37,007 nucleotides of DNA from Caryophanales bacterium (GTDB lineage: Bacteria; Bacillota_I; Bacilli_A; RF39; UBA660). The notes under the pieces were generated by a model. It had not been told where the DNA came from. It did not search any database and saw only the letters and a list, made by a program, of their open reading frames with translations. The translations under genes and the position numbers were made by a program. Where the stretch lies: positions 1 through 37,007 of the forward strand of contig JAEEKZ010000030.1 in NCBI GenBank assembly GCA_016288635.1, given 5' to 3'. Below, piece after piece: positions 8,295 to 16,739 of this stretch (the stretch's first letter is position 1; each line of letters begins with the position of its first letter).

Positions 8295-8969
8295 ATGAAA
8301 GTCGTAAAACCATGGATTCAATGTGAAGCCTTTGATGGTGTAAAAATAATGAAAAAATTAGAAAGAGCATGTAGAACTTGTTATCGCTCAGAAGGGAAGA
8401 TTACAGATACAAGCTATAAACAACTTCTATCTAATTGTATAAAAGTAGGTCACGAATCAATTCTAGAACATGAAAAAATAACAGTAAGAATTCAATGTGA
8501 CATAGGTTTCTATAAAGATGTAACAAGACATAGAGCAGGTACTTCCTTCTCAATTGAATCAACTAGATATTGCAACTATTCAAAAGATAAATTTACTAAT
8601 AATATTCATTTTATTGAACCATTATATAGTGATAATAAAGAAAAATATAAAATTTGGAAAGAAACTATGCAAAGCATAGAGGATGGATATATGAAAATGG
8701 CTGCCATTGAAGGAACTACTGCAGATGAATTAAGAATGCTACTTCCACATTCTACAGCAGCAGAAGTAACAATGACATGTAATATCAGACAATGGAGACA
8801 TGTTCTTGCATTACGTTGTTCATCACATGCCCATCCATCTATTCAACAGATATTTATTCCATTATTATTGCTATTTAAAAAGGAAATGCCAGAGATATTT
8901 GATTCAGTTCCTTATAACGAAGATTTTCCTAAGAAAAAATATGCAAAAGTAGAAATATTAAATGATTAA
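8295..8969 (+). CDS. thyX: FAD-dependent thymidylate synthase ThyX
   Basis: The 224-residue product makes dTMP from dUMP using methylene-tetrahydrofolate, FAD and NADPH. The ThyX signature is at residues 78-92 (RHRAGTSFSIESTRY), followed by CNYSK; the C-terminal part has LLPHSTAAEVTMTCNIRQWRHVLALR and HPSIQQI, the usual nucleotide- and flavin-binding region. The signature has one more residue between RHR and the serine than the textbook RHRX7S spacing, a variant I believe occurs in Firmicutes. GAGGAGG ribosome site at 8280-8286. Single gene, closed by a bidirectional terminator. Its presence suggests this organism relies on ThyX for dTMP, though ThyA elsewhere in the genome cannot be excluded. 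Confidence 0.95.
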   Translation: MKVVKPWIQCEAFDGVKIMKKLERACRTCYRSEGKITDTSYKQLLSNCIKVGHESILEHEKITVRIQCDIGFYKDVTRHRAGTSFSIESTRYCNYSKDKFTNNIHFIEPLYSDNKEKYKIWKETMQSIEDGYMKMAAIEGTTADELRMLLPHSTAAEVTMTCNIRQWRHVLALRCSSHAHPSIQQIFIPLLLLFKKEMPEIFDSVPYNEDFPKKKYAKVEILND

Positions 8970-8978
8970 TTCAAAATT

Positions 8979-9004
8979 AAAACCTCTAGTTATCTAGAGG
9001 TTTT
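8979..9004. terminator. Bidirectional terminator between convergent genes
   Basis: AAAACCTCTAG pairs perfectly with CTAGAGGTTTT across a TTAT loop. A tract on the left and T tract on the right serve both thyX and the minus-strand gene, whose stop codon (9003-9005) overlaps the right arm. Confidence 0.88.
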
Positions 9005-9578
9005 ATCTTTGTTGTTCCTTTTGTTCTCTATCATCAAGAATCGCTGCAGCTAATTTATCAGTAGACTGCTTAACTAAAATCGATTTCATTTTCATGATAA
9101 TTTCGTTCTTTTTCTCAGCAAATTCTCTTCTTTTTTTCTTAAAAGGGCCTTTCATCTGTGATTGTGCGCTTTCTTTAAGCTTAGGTCCTAATAATGATAA
9201 TTCCTTATCAATTATTTCATCATTAATTTGAGCCCAAAATGTTGTAGTTTCTGGAGCTTCAGGGTTAACTCTTCTATCAACTCCATCTAAAATTAATTTA
9301 ACAGTTCCATCATTTCTAACGATTAATAAAGCAGAAGTAGCAGTATTATATTTGTTTGCAGCAGCATCTATTGGACAAACAATATCATATATAACTCCGC
9401 CTTCATATACATCAAATAAAGTAATAAAAAGATTATTACCCGGGCCAAAATAAACTTTATGGCCATTACATATTTGTTTTATATTATCTCTTATTGCTCG
9501 TCTTGCATTAGCTATAAGTTTATCATGATCAAGAAATGATTCATCAACCCTATATTCGCTATTTATATGAACATCCAT
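9003..9578 (-). CDS. Unknown protein with Arg-ended tail (only minus-strand gene)
   Basis: The ~191-residue product has no signal peptide or membrane segment. The first ~115 residues look like a mixed alpha/beta domain (YFGPGNNLFITLFDVY, GGVIYDIVCPID, SALLIVRNDGTVKLIL); the last ~70 are basic and helical (GPFKKKRREFAEKKNEIIMKMK), possibly coiled coil, and the protein ends EQQR. I recognise no family. The Shine-Dalgarno GGAGGG (9585-9590 on the complement) is six bases from the ATG at 9578; the ATG at 9581 is only three bases away, so I prefer the second Met. It is oriented against thyX and divergent from the next unknown gene. Confidence 0.7.
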   Translation of the reverse strand: MDVHINSEYRVDESFLDHDKLIANARRAIRDNIKQICNGHKVYFGPGNNLFITLFDVYEGGVIYDIVCPIDAAANKYNTATSALLIVRNDGTVKLILDGVDRRVNPEAPETTTFWAQINDEIIDKELSLLGPKLKESAQSQMKGPFKKKRREFAEKKNEIIMKMKSILVKQSTDKLAAAILDDREQKEQQR

Positions 9579-9607
9579 CATAATCCCTCCATATCATCTA
9601 TAATTAA

Positions 9608-9616
9608 ATAGTATCA
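9608..9616 (-). promoter_or_regulatory. Extended -10 promoter of the minus-strand gene
   Basis: Read on the complement, TGATACTAT lies about 30 bases upstream of the start codon. Confidence 0.5.
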
Positions 9617-9659
9617 TAAATATCAATCATCATCAATAAATCAAGCAATTATAATCGCA

Positions 9660-9675
9660 TTGTTTACATAAACAA
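9660..9675. promoter_or_regulatory. 16-bp palindrome in divergent intergenic region
   Basis: TTGTTTA and TAAACAA flank a two-base spacer, a perfect inverted repeat between two divergent promoters. Lack of a following T-tract argues against a terminator; it could be a protein-binding site. Chance occurrence in AT-rich DNA is possible. Confidence 0.35.
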
Positions 9676-9745
9676 AATAAATTATATTGTATGAATATTA
9701 TGTTAGGATGCACCACTAAACAAAATTTGTATAATCAATTATTTA

Positions 9746-9754
9746 TGCTATAAT
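9746..9754 (+). promoter_or_regulatory. Extended -10 promoter for the 135-aa gene
   Basis: TGCTATAAT ends 20 bases before the ATG at 9775. Confidence 0.7.
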
Positions 9755-9774
9755 ATAAACATAGGAGATAGAAT

Positions 9775-10182
9775 ATGAGTGAAGAACAACTAAAATTAAA
9801 AAGCAAAGCATGTACCGAAATGATTGAAAAAGTAAACGCTGCAACTTGTATGAGCCATAGAACATATGACGAAAATAAAAAGGAAGTAGTAACCATTAGG
9901 GAAGAAATACCTGAAGGAATTAAAGAAATGGCAGTTAGATATCTTTCAGAGTTAGCATCTAGCGAATATAAGACTTACACAATATATCATGGTCAAGATG
10001 ATAGTGCAGATTATATTTGGTATTTAAGTTTTGAGGGATCTGGCATTACAATGAAATGCGAAATAGACTATGGTATGAAACACCATGACTATTATAAAGA
10101 TCCAGAAGAAATATTATATGCTGTTGATTCTATTGAAGACGCTAAAACAAAATTACAAGCAGTTGATACTACAAGAAGCTAA
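9775..10182 (+). CDS. Unknown 135-aa protein with Arg-ended tail
   Basis: A small acidic cytoplasmic protein, helical at the front (residues 1-55) with two aromatic beta strands in the middle (YKTYTIYHG, DYIWYLSFEG, ITMKCEIDYG). No family recognised. It ends AVDTTRS, the small/hydroxy-plus-Arg tail found on neighbouring unknown proteins. AGGAGA ribosome site; single-gene unit bounded by its own promoter and terminator. Confidence 0.7.
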   Translation: MSEEQLKLKSKACTEMIEKVNAATCMSHRTYDENKKEVVTIREEIPEGIKEMAVRYLSELASSEYKTYTIYHGQDDSADYIWYLSFEGSGITMKCEIDYGMKHHDYYKDPEEILYAVDSIEDAKTKLQAVDTTRS

Positions 10183-10197
10183 TAAAACAGCAAAATA

Positions 10198-10222
10198 AAA
10201 ACTAGAGTAATCTAGTTTTTTT
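10198..10222 (+). terminator. Rho-independent terminator (CTAG type)
   Basis: AAAACTAGA pairs with TCTAGTTTT across a GTAA loop (a GNRA-type tetraloop), then T residues. Confidence 0.87.
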
Positions 10223-10223
10223 A

Positions 10224-10232
10224 TGCTATAAT
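10224..10232 (+). promoter_or_regulatory. Extended -10 promoter for the metalloprotease-like operon
   Basis: TGCTATAAT starts two bases after the terminator T-tract and 27 bases before the ATG at 10259. Confidence 0.7.
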
Positions 10233-10258
10233 TAATAGTAGAAAGTAGGGCGATACCT

Positions 10259-12916
10259 ATGTTAAATACAGATAACGTTAGTTCAATACCAGATGAACGA
10301 TTAAGAAGAATAGTTTCCGAAGTATTTGCAAATATAATAAAAAAATATGGCGAAAAAAACTTTTTAAGATGGATTAATGAAAAAAAGATTGACGAAAAGA
10401 TAAAAAAATTAATAATTAAATATACGAATCCGAAATTAGAACCTAATGCAGGTGGTTATTATGATCCAGTAAATGAAGTAGTCGCAGTTCAAGAAGAATA
10501 TGGTGACTTATCTACTCTATCAGTACTAACACACGAATTTAACCATTTTCTAACAGCGGAAAATTTTAAAAAAGAAATGACAGGATTTATAAATGAAGGA
10601 ATCACCGAATATCTAAAACAAAGCGTTGAGCCACTAGGTTATAAAACGTACCAATTTAATGTAGATTTAACTGTCTTTTTACACAAACAACTTGGTGATA
10701 TATTAATTAAATCATATTTTACAGGGAATACAGTTAAAGTAAAAGAAAAACTAAGTAAATATTTAGCTCCAACAAGTCTAGATTTGTTTTTTGAAACCCT
10801 AGAAAAAATATACGATGGATGTTACAAAAAAGATGCTGCAACAAGAAATGAAATACTAAGAAATAATATTCCTTTTTTTGTTAATTCATATATGAGCATC
10901 TATTTAGGGAAAATAAGAGAAGATGCCGATAATATGGAATTCTATTCCAATGGAAATATCGATATAGAAAAAATAAATAAATTATTAGATGGTATAAGCT
11001 CTGTTTTTCCAAGTTATATTACTAGATACATAAATAATCAAAATATGATGGATTCATATAAAAAACAAATAGTAAGAGCAATCTTAGAAAGAAGTCATTT
11101 GAGATATTCTGATTATTATAATGAAGATAATCTTTCTAGATACATCGATGCAATTTTAAGAAAAGATCGCATACAAATTCCAAACGAAAATGCAATTCAA
11201 ACACTTTTAATGCATAAAATCGGTAATAAGAAATTGAATCTAAACGAATATGCAGATGCCATTTTATTAATTGTAAGCAAATTTCCTAATTTCCCAATTG
11301 AATACTTAAAGAAAATGGAATTCATAAAAATCATGGTTGGTGAAGATAAATTCGATAGTGTTTGTGAATATGTAAAAAATAACATCAATAGATGTAACAA
11401 CATTAATGAATTTGTTACTGAGCACGAAAAAAATACAATTGAATCATATTTTAGAACAATCATACCAGATCACTTGTATTTAGAATTAAGAGATAACAAA
11501 TTCTATATAGTTGAATTAGATATAAATGGCAAAGTAACTAAAGAAACTCCAATTGATATGGATGAAAAACATATTTATATTGATAGATGGTTTGCTTTCG
11601 ATAATGATGGGCACGCATGTAAAATCAGCATTCAACTAGATGAAGGCTTAAGTAACATTAAAATATATCCAGATAATTTAAACGAAAACAACACTATATA
11701 TACATTAGATGGCTTCCAAAAATTAATGAAAGTTGAACCATTCTTTGCAGAATTAAGAAGTTCAATTACTAGAAACAAAAGAATAGATAACGACTCTCAT
11801 GAGCCGTTCTACGGAGTAGATGGAATATATTATTTAATAAACAATTGTGGTATTAGACAGCACGATGATTATAGAACAATTCATATCGATCTAGAAGGCC
11901 TAAAAAAAGACCTAGATAGAATATTTATGTTCTTCTCAAACGACAAATTAGAGAGCAAGATAAAAAATATTCTAAAAGAATATTTATGCACCATATATCA
12001 AATTGAAAATTCAGCAGAAATTAACTGGTGTGTTGATACATTATATGGCATTATATGTCAAAATCAAGCAAGTAGTTCTCTACTAGATATTGAAGGATTA
12101 TTAAACAATCTTAAGAATCAAAAAAATGATTTTATTGCTAGTAAATACGAGCTACAATTCAAAAATAAAGAAGCAAAAGAAGAGTATTATAAAAGAAAAG
12201 CAGAATATGAATTAAAAATGGAAAAAGTCCAAAGAAGACAAGAAGAAAGAAAAGCTGAAGAAGAGAAAAAAGCAAAAGAACAGGAAATTGCAAATTTTGA
12301 AAAGAAGATCAACCGCAGTTACTTAATCTACAAAAGAAAAAAGCAATATGCTAATCCTGATGTTCAATTTGATTTGCCTGCAAAAAAACTTTACTCTGGA
12401 AAAAGAGAACCAGGATTTGCTACTCTAGATGTAGATAACCTAATTGAAGACTTAAAATCATATACTAGAGTGTGTGACGGCGTAAAAGATCCTAAACCTT
12501 TTATTATTAAAAAATTAAATTCAGCAATAAAAGAATTACTTGAAGAAATAAATACTGAAGAAGAGCAAAAATTTCAAGTTACTTTATATGATATGCTATA
12601 TAACTCTATTATTAATGGCCAAGAATTAAATAGAGAAAAGTATGAAATAGAAATAAAGAAAATAAATGAACATATAAGCGGTAAAGGCCCTCATTATATG
12701 ACAATTATCATGGATGAAAAACGTGAAGTAGTAGTGGGACTTATGAATGAACTATATAACCTAATTGAAGATAAAACCCAATTCGAAGCAATATCAAGAA
12801 GAGTTCATGACTGTATTCTTCAAAGAGGATATGACGAAAGTATAGTAACAGAACTAGAAAACTATATAGGTCTTATAAAGAATCTAAGAGGCGATAGTTC
12901 TGGTGCTAGAGCATAA
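10259..12916 (+). CDS. Large HExxH metalloprotease-like protein with coiled coil and Arg tail
   Basis: The 885-residue protein has no signal peptide. Near the N-terminus, HEFNH (residues 92-96) fits the HExxH zinc-protease motif, and NEGITEYL (Glu113, Glu117) about 17-21 residues later supplies a candidate third zinc ligand as in gluzincins. The rest is helical with an unknown central domain; a strongly charged coiled coil lies around residues 635-685 (KEAKEEYYKRKAEYEL onwards). It ends DSSGARA, the shared tail type. Family not recognised; protease activity is predicted from the motif and its helical context only. It is first in a likely four-gene operon (to 14656), with nine bases to the lipid kinase gene. 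Confidence 0.7.
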   Translation: MLNTDNVSSIPDERLRRIVSEVFANIIKKYGEKNFLRWINEKKIDEKIKKLIIKYTNPKLEPNAGGYYDPVNEVVAVQEEYGDLSTLSVLTHEFNHFLTAENFKKEMTGFINEGITEYLKQSVEPLGYKTYQFNVDLTVFLHKQLGDILIKSYFTGNTVKVKEKLSKYLAPTSLDLFFETLEKIYDGCYKKDAATRNEILRNNIPFFVNSYMSIYLGKIREDADNMEFYSNGNIDIEKINKLLDGISSVFPSYITRYINNQNMMDSYKKQIVRAILERSHLRYSDYYNEDNLSRYIDAILRKDRIQIPNENAIQTLLMHKIGNKKLNLNEYADAILLIVSKFPNFPIEYLKKMEFIKIMVGEDKFDSVCEYVKNNINRCNNINEFVTEHEKNTIESYFRTIIPDHLYLELRDNKFYIVELDINGKVTKETPIDMDEKHIYIDRWFAFDNDGHACKISIQLDEGLSNIKIYPDNLNENNTIYTLDGFQKLMKVEPFFAELRSSITRNKRIDNDSHEPFYGVDGIYYLINNCGIRQHDDYRTIHIDLEGLKKDLDRIFMFFSNDKLESKIKNILKEYLCTIYQIENSAEINWCVDTLYGIICQNQASSSLLDIEGLLNNLKNQKNDFIASKYELQFKNKEAKEEYYKRKAEYELKMEKVQRRQEERKAEEEKKAKEQEIANFEKKINRSYLIYKRKKQYANPDVQFDLPAKKLYSGKREPGFATLDVDNLIEDLKSYTRVCDGVKDPKPFIIKKLNSAIKELLEEINTEEEQKFQVTLYDMLYNSIINGQELNREKYEIEIKKINEHISGKGPHYMTIIMDEKREVVVGLMNELYNLIEDKTQFEAISRRVHDCILQRGYDESIVTELENYIGLIKNLRGDSSGARA

Positions 12917-12925
12917 TGGTGAAAA

Positions 12926-13807
12926 ATGAAATATATATTTTTAATTAATAAATTCAGTTTAAAAAAGCAGACTCAAAAAATGAACGAAAAAATAACCGAA
13001 TATTGTAAGAAAAACAAATTAGATTATAAAATTGAAATTAATTCAGAAGACTGTTCTACAGAAGATATACTAAAAAAGTACACTAAATCCAAAGACATAA
13101 TTATATGTATAGGTGGGGATGGAACAATTAATAGAGTATTAAATATGGTTGCTAATACCAAAAATATTCTAGGATATATTCCATTTGGCACTGGTAATGA
13201 TTTCTATAGGACTAATAAGGAATTATTAAAGAAAGGCATCAACAAAATAGATTTAGTAAAAATAAATGATAAATATTTTATTAATACAGCATGCTTTGGA
13301 GTAGACGCTGATATTGCAAATAGCGAAAAATTAGTACATTCTAGCATCTTACCAAAATCGCAAAGATATAATATGTCTATAGTTAAAAATTTATTGATAT
13401 ATAAACCCAGACATCTAAAGCTAGTAATCAACGAGAAAGAATATGAAGATGATTATAATACTGTCGTTCTATGTAACGGAAGATATTATGGTGGAGGATA
13501 CAAAATTGGCCCTAAGGCTCTATTAGACGATGGTATATTAGATATATATCTAGCAAAAAAAACATCTAAAATTAAATTAATAAAACTATTATTAAATATT
13601 AAATCTGGCAAACATGAATTTGATAATTCTATAGAAAGAATAAACGCTAAGAAGGTATATATTGAGTCTAAAAACAAAGTGATGTGTAATATAGATGGTG
13701 AAATACTAGAGTCAAATAAATTTAATGTTGAAGTAATTCCTAAAGGAATAAATATCTATTATAATCAGGAAATGATTGATGAAATATTGCAAAACACAGA
13801 AAAATAA
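12926..13807 (+). CDS. Diacylglycerol kinase family lipid kinase (YegS/DgkB-like)
   Basis: The 293-residue protein has the DAGK catalytic signature: GGDGT at residues 63-67 (phosphate-binding loop) and PFGTGNDF at 86-93, then the ACFGVDADI and GRYYGGGYKIGPKA segments of the C-terminal beta domain. These enzymes phosphorylate diacylglycerol or related lipids with ATP at the inner membrane face. Length is normal for the family. It sits nine bases after the metalloprotease-like gene and 33 bases before the DUF4116 gene without a terminator, so co-transcription is likely. It lacks the Arg-ended tail (ends QNTEK). Confidence 0.9.
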   Translation: MKYIFLINKFSLKKQTQKMNEKITEYCKKNKLDYKIEINSEDCSTEDILKKYTKSKDIIICIGGDGTINRVLNMVANTKNILGYIPFGTGNDFYRTNKELLKKGINKIDLVKINDKYFINTACFGVDADIANSEKLVHSSILPKSQRYNMSIVKNLLIYKPRHLKLVINEKEYEDDYNTVVLCNGRYYGGGYKIGPKALLDDGILDIYLAKKTSKIKLIKLLLNIKSGKHEFDNSIERINAKKVYIESKNKVMCNIDGEILESNKFNVEVIPKGINIYYNQEMIDEILQNTEK

Positions 13808-13840
13808 TGATATTATGTAATTATAAAGGAGAATTAAAAA

Positions 13841-14287
13841 ATGAAATTAGAACATTGGGAAATAAAAACAATAAGATTTGAAATGTTTAGAACGCTATTT
13901 AACGATCATCCGGAATACAGGAAAGATCCCAAAAAAGTAATGTATGCAGTTATGCAAGATGGAGGATGTCTTCAATTTGCAGACGAAGTATTAAGAAAAG
14001 ACTTTGATATTGTTATGGAAGCAGTCAAGAATAAAGGAGAAGCAATTATGTTCGCTGACCCAACATTAGCGGCAGATCCAAAAATTGTAATGGCAGCAAT
14101 TCAACAAAGTGGTTGGGCAATACAATATAGTCCATTAAAAAATGATATAGAGTATGTTATGGTTGCTCTTGCACAAATCAATTTTGATCCTAACTGGAGT
14201 AATATGTATGGTCCAAATGATCCAATATTTGCTCAAGTTCATGAAAGAATGCAAGCAATGGGTGTAGGAACAGGTGCTAGACAATAA
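13841..14287 (+). CDS. DUF4116-type repeat protein with Arg tail
   Basis: The 148-residue protein contains three to four ~23-residue repeats of the DUF4116 kind: 'RKDPKKVMYAVMQDGGCLQFAD', 'RKDFDIVMEAVKNKGEAIMFAD', 'AADPKIVMAAIQQSGWAIQYSP' and 'KNDIEYVMVAL'. Each is a short helix pair with Asp near the start and Gly before 'x-A-I/L-x-F/Y'. DUF4116 repeats occur in intracellular-pathogen, protist and viral proteins; their role is unknown. The end is GVGTGARQ, matching the shared tail. AAGGAG ribosome site upstream; it lies in the same unit as the lipid kinase. Confidence 0.75.
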   Translation: MKLEHWEIKTIRFEMFRTLFNDHPEYRKDPKKVMYAVMQDGGCLQFADEVLRKDFDIVMEAVKNKGEAIMFADPTLAADPKIVMAAIQQSGWAIQYSPLKNDIEYVMVALAQINFDPNWSNMYGPNDPIFAQVHERMQAMGVGTGARQ

Positions 14288-14293
14288 AATACA

Positions 14294-14656
14294 ATGAATG
14301 TAAATATAAAAAGAGTTAAAATATTTGTGACAGTTCCAATTGAAGATTTAGATAAAGTAAGAAAAGCTATGTTTGAAAAAGGAGCTGGAGAAATAGGAAC
14401 AAATTATACAGAATGTTCTTTTTCCTCAAAAGGAATAGGTACATTTAAGCCTAATGATAATGCAAACCCATATATTGGTGAAAAAGATAAATTTGAAACA
14501 GTTGAGGAAGAAAAACTAGAAGTAATCTGTGATGTAGATCGAGTTAACGCTGTATTATCAGCCCTTAGAGAGGAACATCCATATGAAGAACCAGCAATAG
14601 ATATTATTCCATTGCTGGATGAAGATAGTTTTAAAATAAAGACTAGAATAATCTAG
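14294..14656 (+). CDS. Stand-alone NIF3/YqfO-type PII-like domain protein
   Basis: The 120-residue protein matches the domain inserted into NIF3-family proteins such as Bacillus YqfO: KIFVTVPIEDLDKVRKAMFEKGAG, the Tyr/Cys/Ser turn, then GTFKPNDNANPYIGE and a closing helix with HPYEEPAIDI. The fold is PII/CutA-like and tends to form trimers. The metal-binding NIF3 halves are absent, so this is the domain alone. Start lacks a clear Shine-Dalgarno site and lies six bases after the previous stop, so reinitiation is plausible. The last codons (KTRII) and the TAG stop are part of the terminator hairpin. Confidence 0.85.
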   Translation: MNVNIKRVKIFVTVPIEDLDKVRKAMFEKGAGEIGTNYTECSFSSKGIGTFKPNDNANPYIGEKDKFETVEEEKLEVICDVDRVNAVLSALREEHPYEEPAIDIIPLLDEDSFKIKTRII

Positions 14657-14663
14657 TCTTTTT
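14638..14663 (+). terminator. Terminator overlapping the end of a coding region
   Basis: AAAGACTAGA pairs with TCTAGTCTTT across an ATAA loop. The stop codon TAG (14654-14656) is inside the right arm. Confidence 0.88.
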
Positions 14664-14665
14664 AT

Positions 14666-14693
14666 TTGACATTTTAGGTATATATGCTATACT
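14666..14693 (+). promoter_or_regulatory. Full promoter for the kinase-like gene
   Basis: TTGACA (14666-14671), 16-base spacer ending in TGC, then TATACT (14688-14693). It has both a consensus -35 and an extended -10, the strongest-looking promoter in this part. Confidence 0.75.
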
Positions 14694-14721
14694 ACACAAC
14701 TAAAAGAAGGGGAAATGTGAC

Positions 14722-15579
14722 ATGAAAACTAGAAATATTGATGTTGTTTTAAAGGAACACCCTAATTATACTAGAGTTCCAAATTGTAGAAATTCAGTTA
14801 TATACAACTTGCAAAACGGAGAATATCTTAAATTATTAAGTAAAAGATTACTTAAAGTTATAAAAAATACAGAATATAGTTTAGATACTAGACTTGAAGC
14901 AGCAGAAGGATTAAGAAATATAAAACATTTAGTTTTACCAACTAGTAAGATTGAACAGCAAAAAGATATAAAAGGATATACAACCGATGAAATACAAGGA
15001 AAAGCATATGATAAAGATATATACGGATTAGATTTAAGCAAAATTGCAAATCTACATAGCAGAATAGAAGAATGCATTCAAATAAACCACGATAATGGTG
15101 TAATAACACCAGACTTGGCAACCGAAGGTAATATAATGGTAATGCCAAATGGTGAAGTTAGATTTATGGATTATGATGGAATGCAAATAAACGAAATGCA
15201 ATGCTTCCAACATTCTCTTAAAATAGGTACATTAGAGGAAATAGAAGAATTAGGATATTATGACGGAAGATTAGAGTTATGTAAAAAAGATATAGATAAA
15301 TATACAGCAGCAACATTATTCCTAGAAAGCATATTCGGTGTTAATGTAGTTCATTTCATCCTTTCCATATCAAAAAAAGCACCTATAGAATCAATTATTA
15401 GCGTCCTATTTGAAGCAATTAATTTAGATGATGACATCTTAGCACAAAAGGTCGCAAACCTTTTTATACCTGGAGCAAAAAAAGAATTTTTAGGTGAAGA
15501 TATATCTAGAATTGCAAGTAGGTATGAATTAATACCAGCATTGAATACTCCAGGTAAAAGAAGATTAAGAAGAAAATAA
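14722..15579 (+). CDS. Protein-kinase-like fold protein
   Basis: The 285-residue protein carries a kinase-like catalytic core: HDNGVITPDL then GNIMV (residues 123-140; Asp131, Asn137) resembling the HxD...N catalytic loop with one extra residue, and RFMDYDGMQ (147-155; DYDG at 150-153) in the place of DFG. A conventional glycine-rich loop is not evident; Lys in NGEYLKLLSKRL (32-43) may be the ATP-binding lysine. It could be a small-molecule or protein kinase, or a degenerate pseudokinase. Soluble, no signal peptide. The C-terminus is strongly basic (GKRRLRRK), related in character to the Arg tails of its neighbours. Single-gene unit. Confidence 0.65.
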   Translation: MKTRNIDVVLKEHPNYTRVPNCRNSVIYNLQNGEYLKLLSKRLLKVIKNTEYSLDTRLEAAEGLRNIKHLVLPTSKIEQQKDIKGYTTDEIQGKAYDKDIYGLDLSKIANLHSRIEECIQINHDNGVITPDLATEGNIMVMPNGEVRFMDYDGMQINEMQCFQHSLKIGTLEEIEELGYYDGRLELCKKDIDKYTAATLFLESIFGVNVVHFILSISKKAPIESIISVLFEAINLDDDILAQKVANLFIPGAKKEFLGEDISRIASRYELIPALNTPGKRRLRRK

Positions 15580-15606
15580 AGGCTTGAGGAAACAAGTCTT
15601 TTTTTA
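15578..15606 (+). terminator. Rho-independent terminator
   Basis: AAAGGCTTG pairs with CAAGTCTTT (one G-U) across AGGAAA, then T residues; it overlaps the stop codon. Confidence 0.82.
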
Positions 15607-15612
15607 TATAAT
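15607..15612 (+). promoter_or_regulatory. -10 box for the first transglutaminase-like gene
   Basis: TATAAT immediately follows the terminator T-tract and lies 16 bases before the ATG at 15629. Confidence 0.55.
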
Positions 15613-15628
15613 AAATAAGGTGAATAAT

Positions 15629-16660
15629 ATGAGTGAAGTAAGAGATGATTTTCTTAGATTAATAAGAGATAAGAGTAAATCTCCAGAAGAAATATACAAT
15701 GAAATGTATCAAAAACATAAAGAATTATACTCAACAAGACAAATATTAAGAGGATTAAAGTCTTGGGATAATTGTATATATCAAGGTTCAATTGGAGAAA
15801 ACGATTTTATTATGGCTGAAGCATCAGCAACAGCATTAGATCCAACCAATATTGCAATGATCCACGATGATTATAAAGAAACAATAATTAAGTTTATAGA
15901 ACATTTTCGTCAAGAGTATGATAAAAATCCAAACGAGCATATTATAAATTTAACAATTATTGCCACATATAAAGTGTTAAGAGAAATGTTTAAAGGCACA
16001 ACAAGAAATGGCGATGTTGCTCAAAATCAAAGAAATAGTGCTTGTAAATTTGATGAAGAAAGGCAATTTTATAAATATAAGGTATCAGATCAGAAAAAAG
16101 AAGGAAGAGCAGCAGTATGTTGTGAGAATAATACCACTCTTGGAAATATATTTCAATTTATAGGATTCGATACATTTCACATTTCTGGTGTATTACGCCA
16201 TAAAGACAGTGGTAATGCACATGCTTTTGTTTTAATTAAATATGGTATAGATGACAGTAAATATGCATTATTTGATGCATTTAACGGTATTATAATTAGA
16301 AATGTTTTACCAGAAAATTATAATTTAGCAAATGGTTTTAGAATTGAACATCAAGGTAGTGAAACATTAGTTTACGAAATAGACGGTCCTTTATACCAAG
16401 TAACAGATGAAATATTAAAGGTTGAAAAAACCATTAGAAGATTATCCCAAAAACTCGATATGTTAAAGTATAAAACTAAAAAAAATCTTGAAGTAGAAGA
16501 AGAATTAAATATAGATTATATAAAAGAAGAATTTGTATCATTAATAGATATGATTGAAAAAAGTAATATGGAAGAAATTTTTAAAAATAGATATATTACC
16601 AGAATAAACACATATTATATGGACATTATAGAAAAACTATCATCACAAACAAGACACTAA
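15629..16660 (+). CDS. Transglutaminase-like (Cys-His-Asp) protein 1, Arg tail
   Basis: The 343-residue soluble protein has the order and spacing of a transglutaminase-like/papain-like triad: AAVCCENN (Cys164 or 165, at the start of a helix), GNAHAFVLI (His198, on a strand) and ALFDAFNG (Asp216). Activity could be protease, peptidase or transamidase; no substrate can be inferred. The C-terminal ~70 residues are helical (EKTIRRLSQKLDML onward) and end LSSQTRH, the shared tail. A TTG at 15584 is open in frame but lies inside the preceding terminator and ahead of the -10 box, so ATG 15629 with AAGGTG six bases upstream is the start. Confidence 0.65.
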   Translation: MSEVRDDFLRLIRDKSKSPEEIYNEMYQKHKELYSTRQILRGLKSWDNCIYQGSIGENDFIMAEASATALDPTNIAMIHDDYKETIIKFIEHFRQEYDKNPNEHIINLTIIATYKVLREMFKGTTRNGDVAQNQRNSACKFDEERQFYKYKVSDQKKEGRAAVCCENNTTLGNIFQFIGFDTFHISGVLRHKDSGNAHAFVLIKYGIDDSKYALFDAFNGIIIRNVLPENYNLANGFRIEHQGSETLVYEIDGPLYQVTDEILKVEKTIRRLSQKLDMLKYKTKKNLEVEEELNIDYIKEEFVSLIDMIEKSNMEEIFKNRYITRINTYYMDIIEKLSSQTRH

Positions 16661-16685
16661 ATTATAATTAATCAGAAAAAAATAA

Positions 16686-16714
16686 TTGTAAGAAAAAATA
16701 ATTAGTGATAAGAT
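16686..16714 (+). promoter_or_regulatory. Putative promoter for the alcohol dehydrogenase gene
   Basis: TTGTAA, 17-base spacer, TAAGAT. The 79-base gap has no hairpin terminator, so read-through from upstream is also possible. Confidence 0.45.
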
Positions 16715-16739
16715 TATAAAAGAATAAGGAGGAACATAA

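Noticed and set aside
9582-9774. Small RNA or hidden gene in the longest intergenic region
   Set aside because: The 193 bases hold two divergent promoters and a palindrome but no stable long hairpin, terminator or coding frame with a ribosome site.
15584-15628. TTG start 45 bases before the first transglutaminase-like gene
   Set aside because: It lies within the upstream terminator hairpin and before the -10 box, so it would not be transcribed with the gene.
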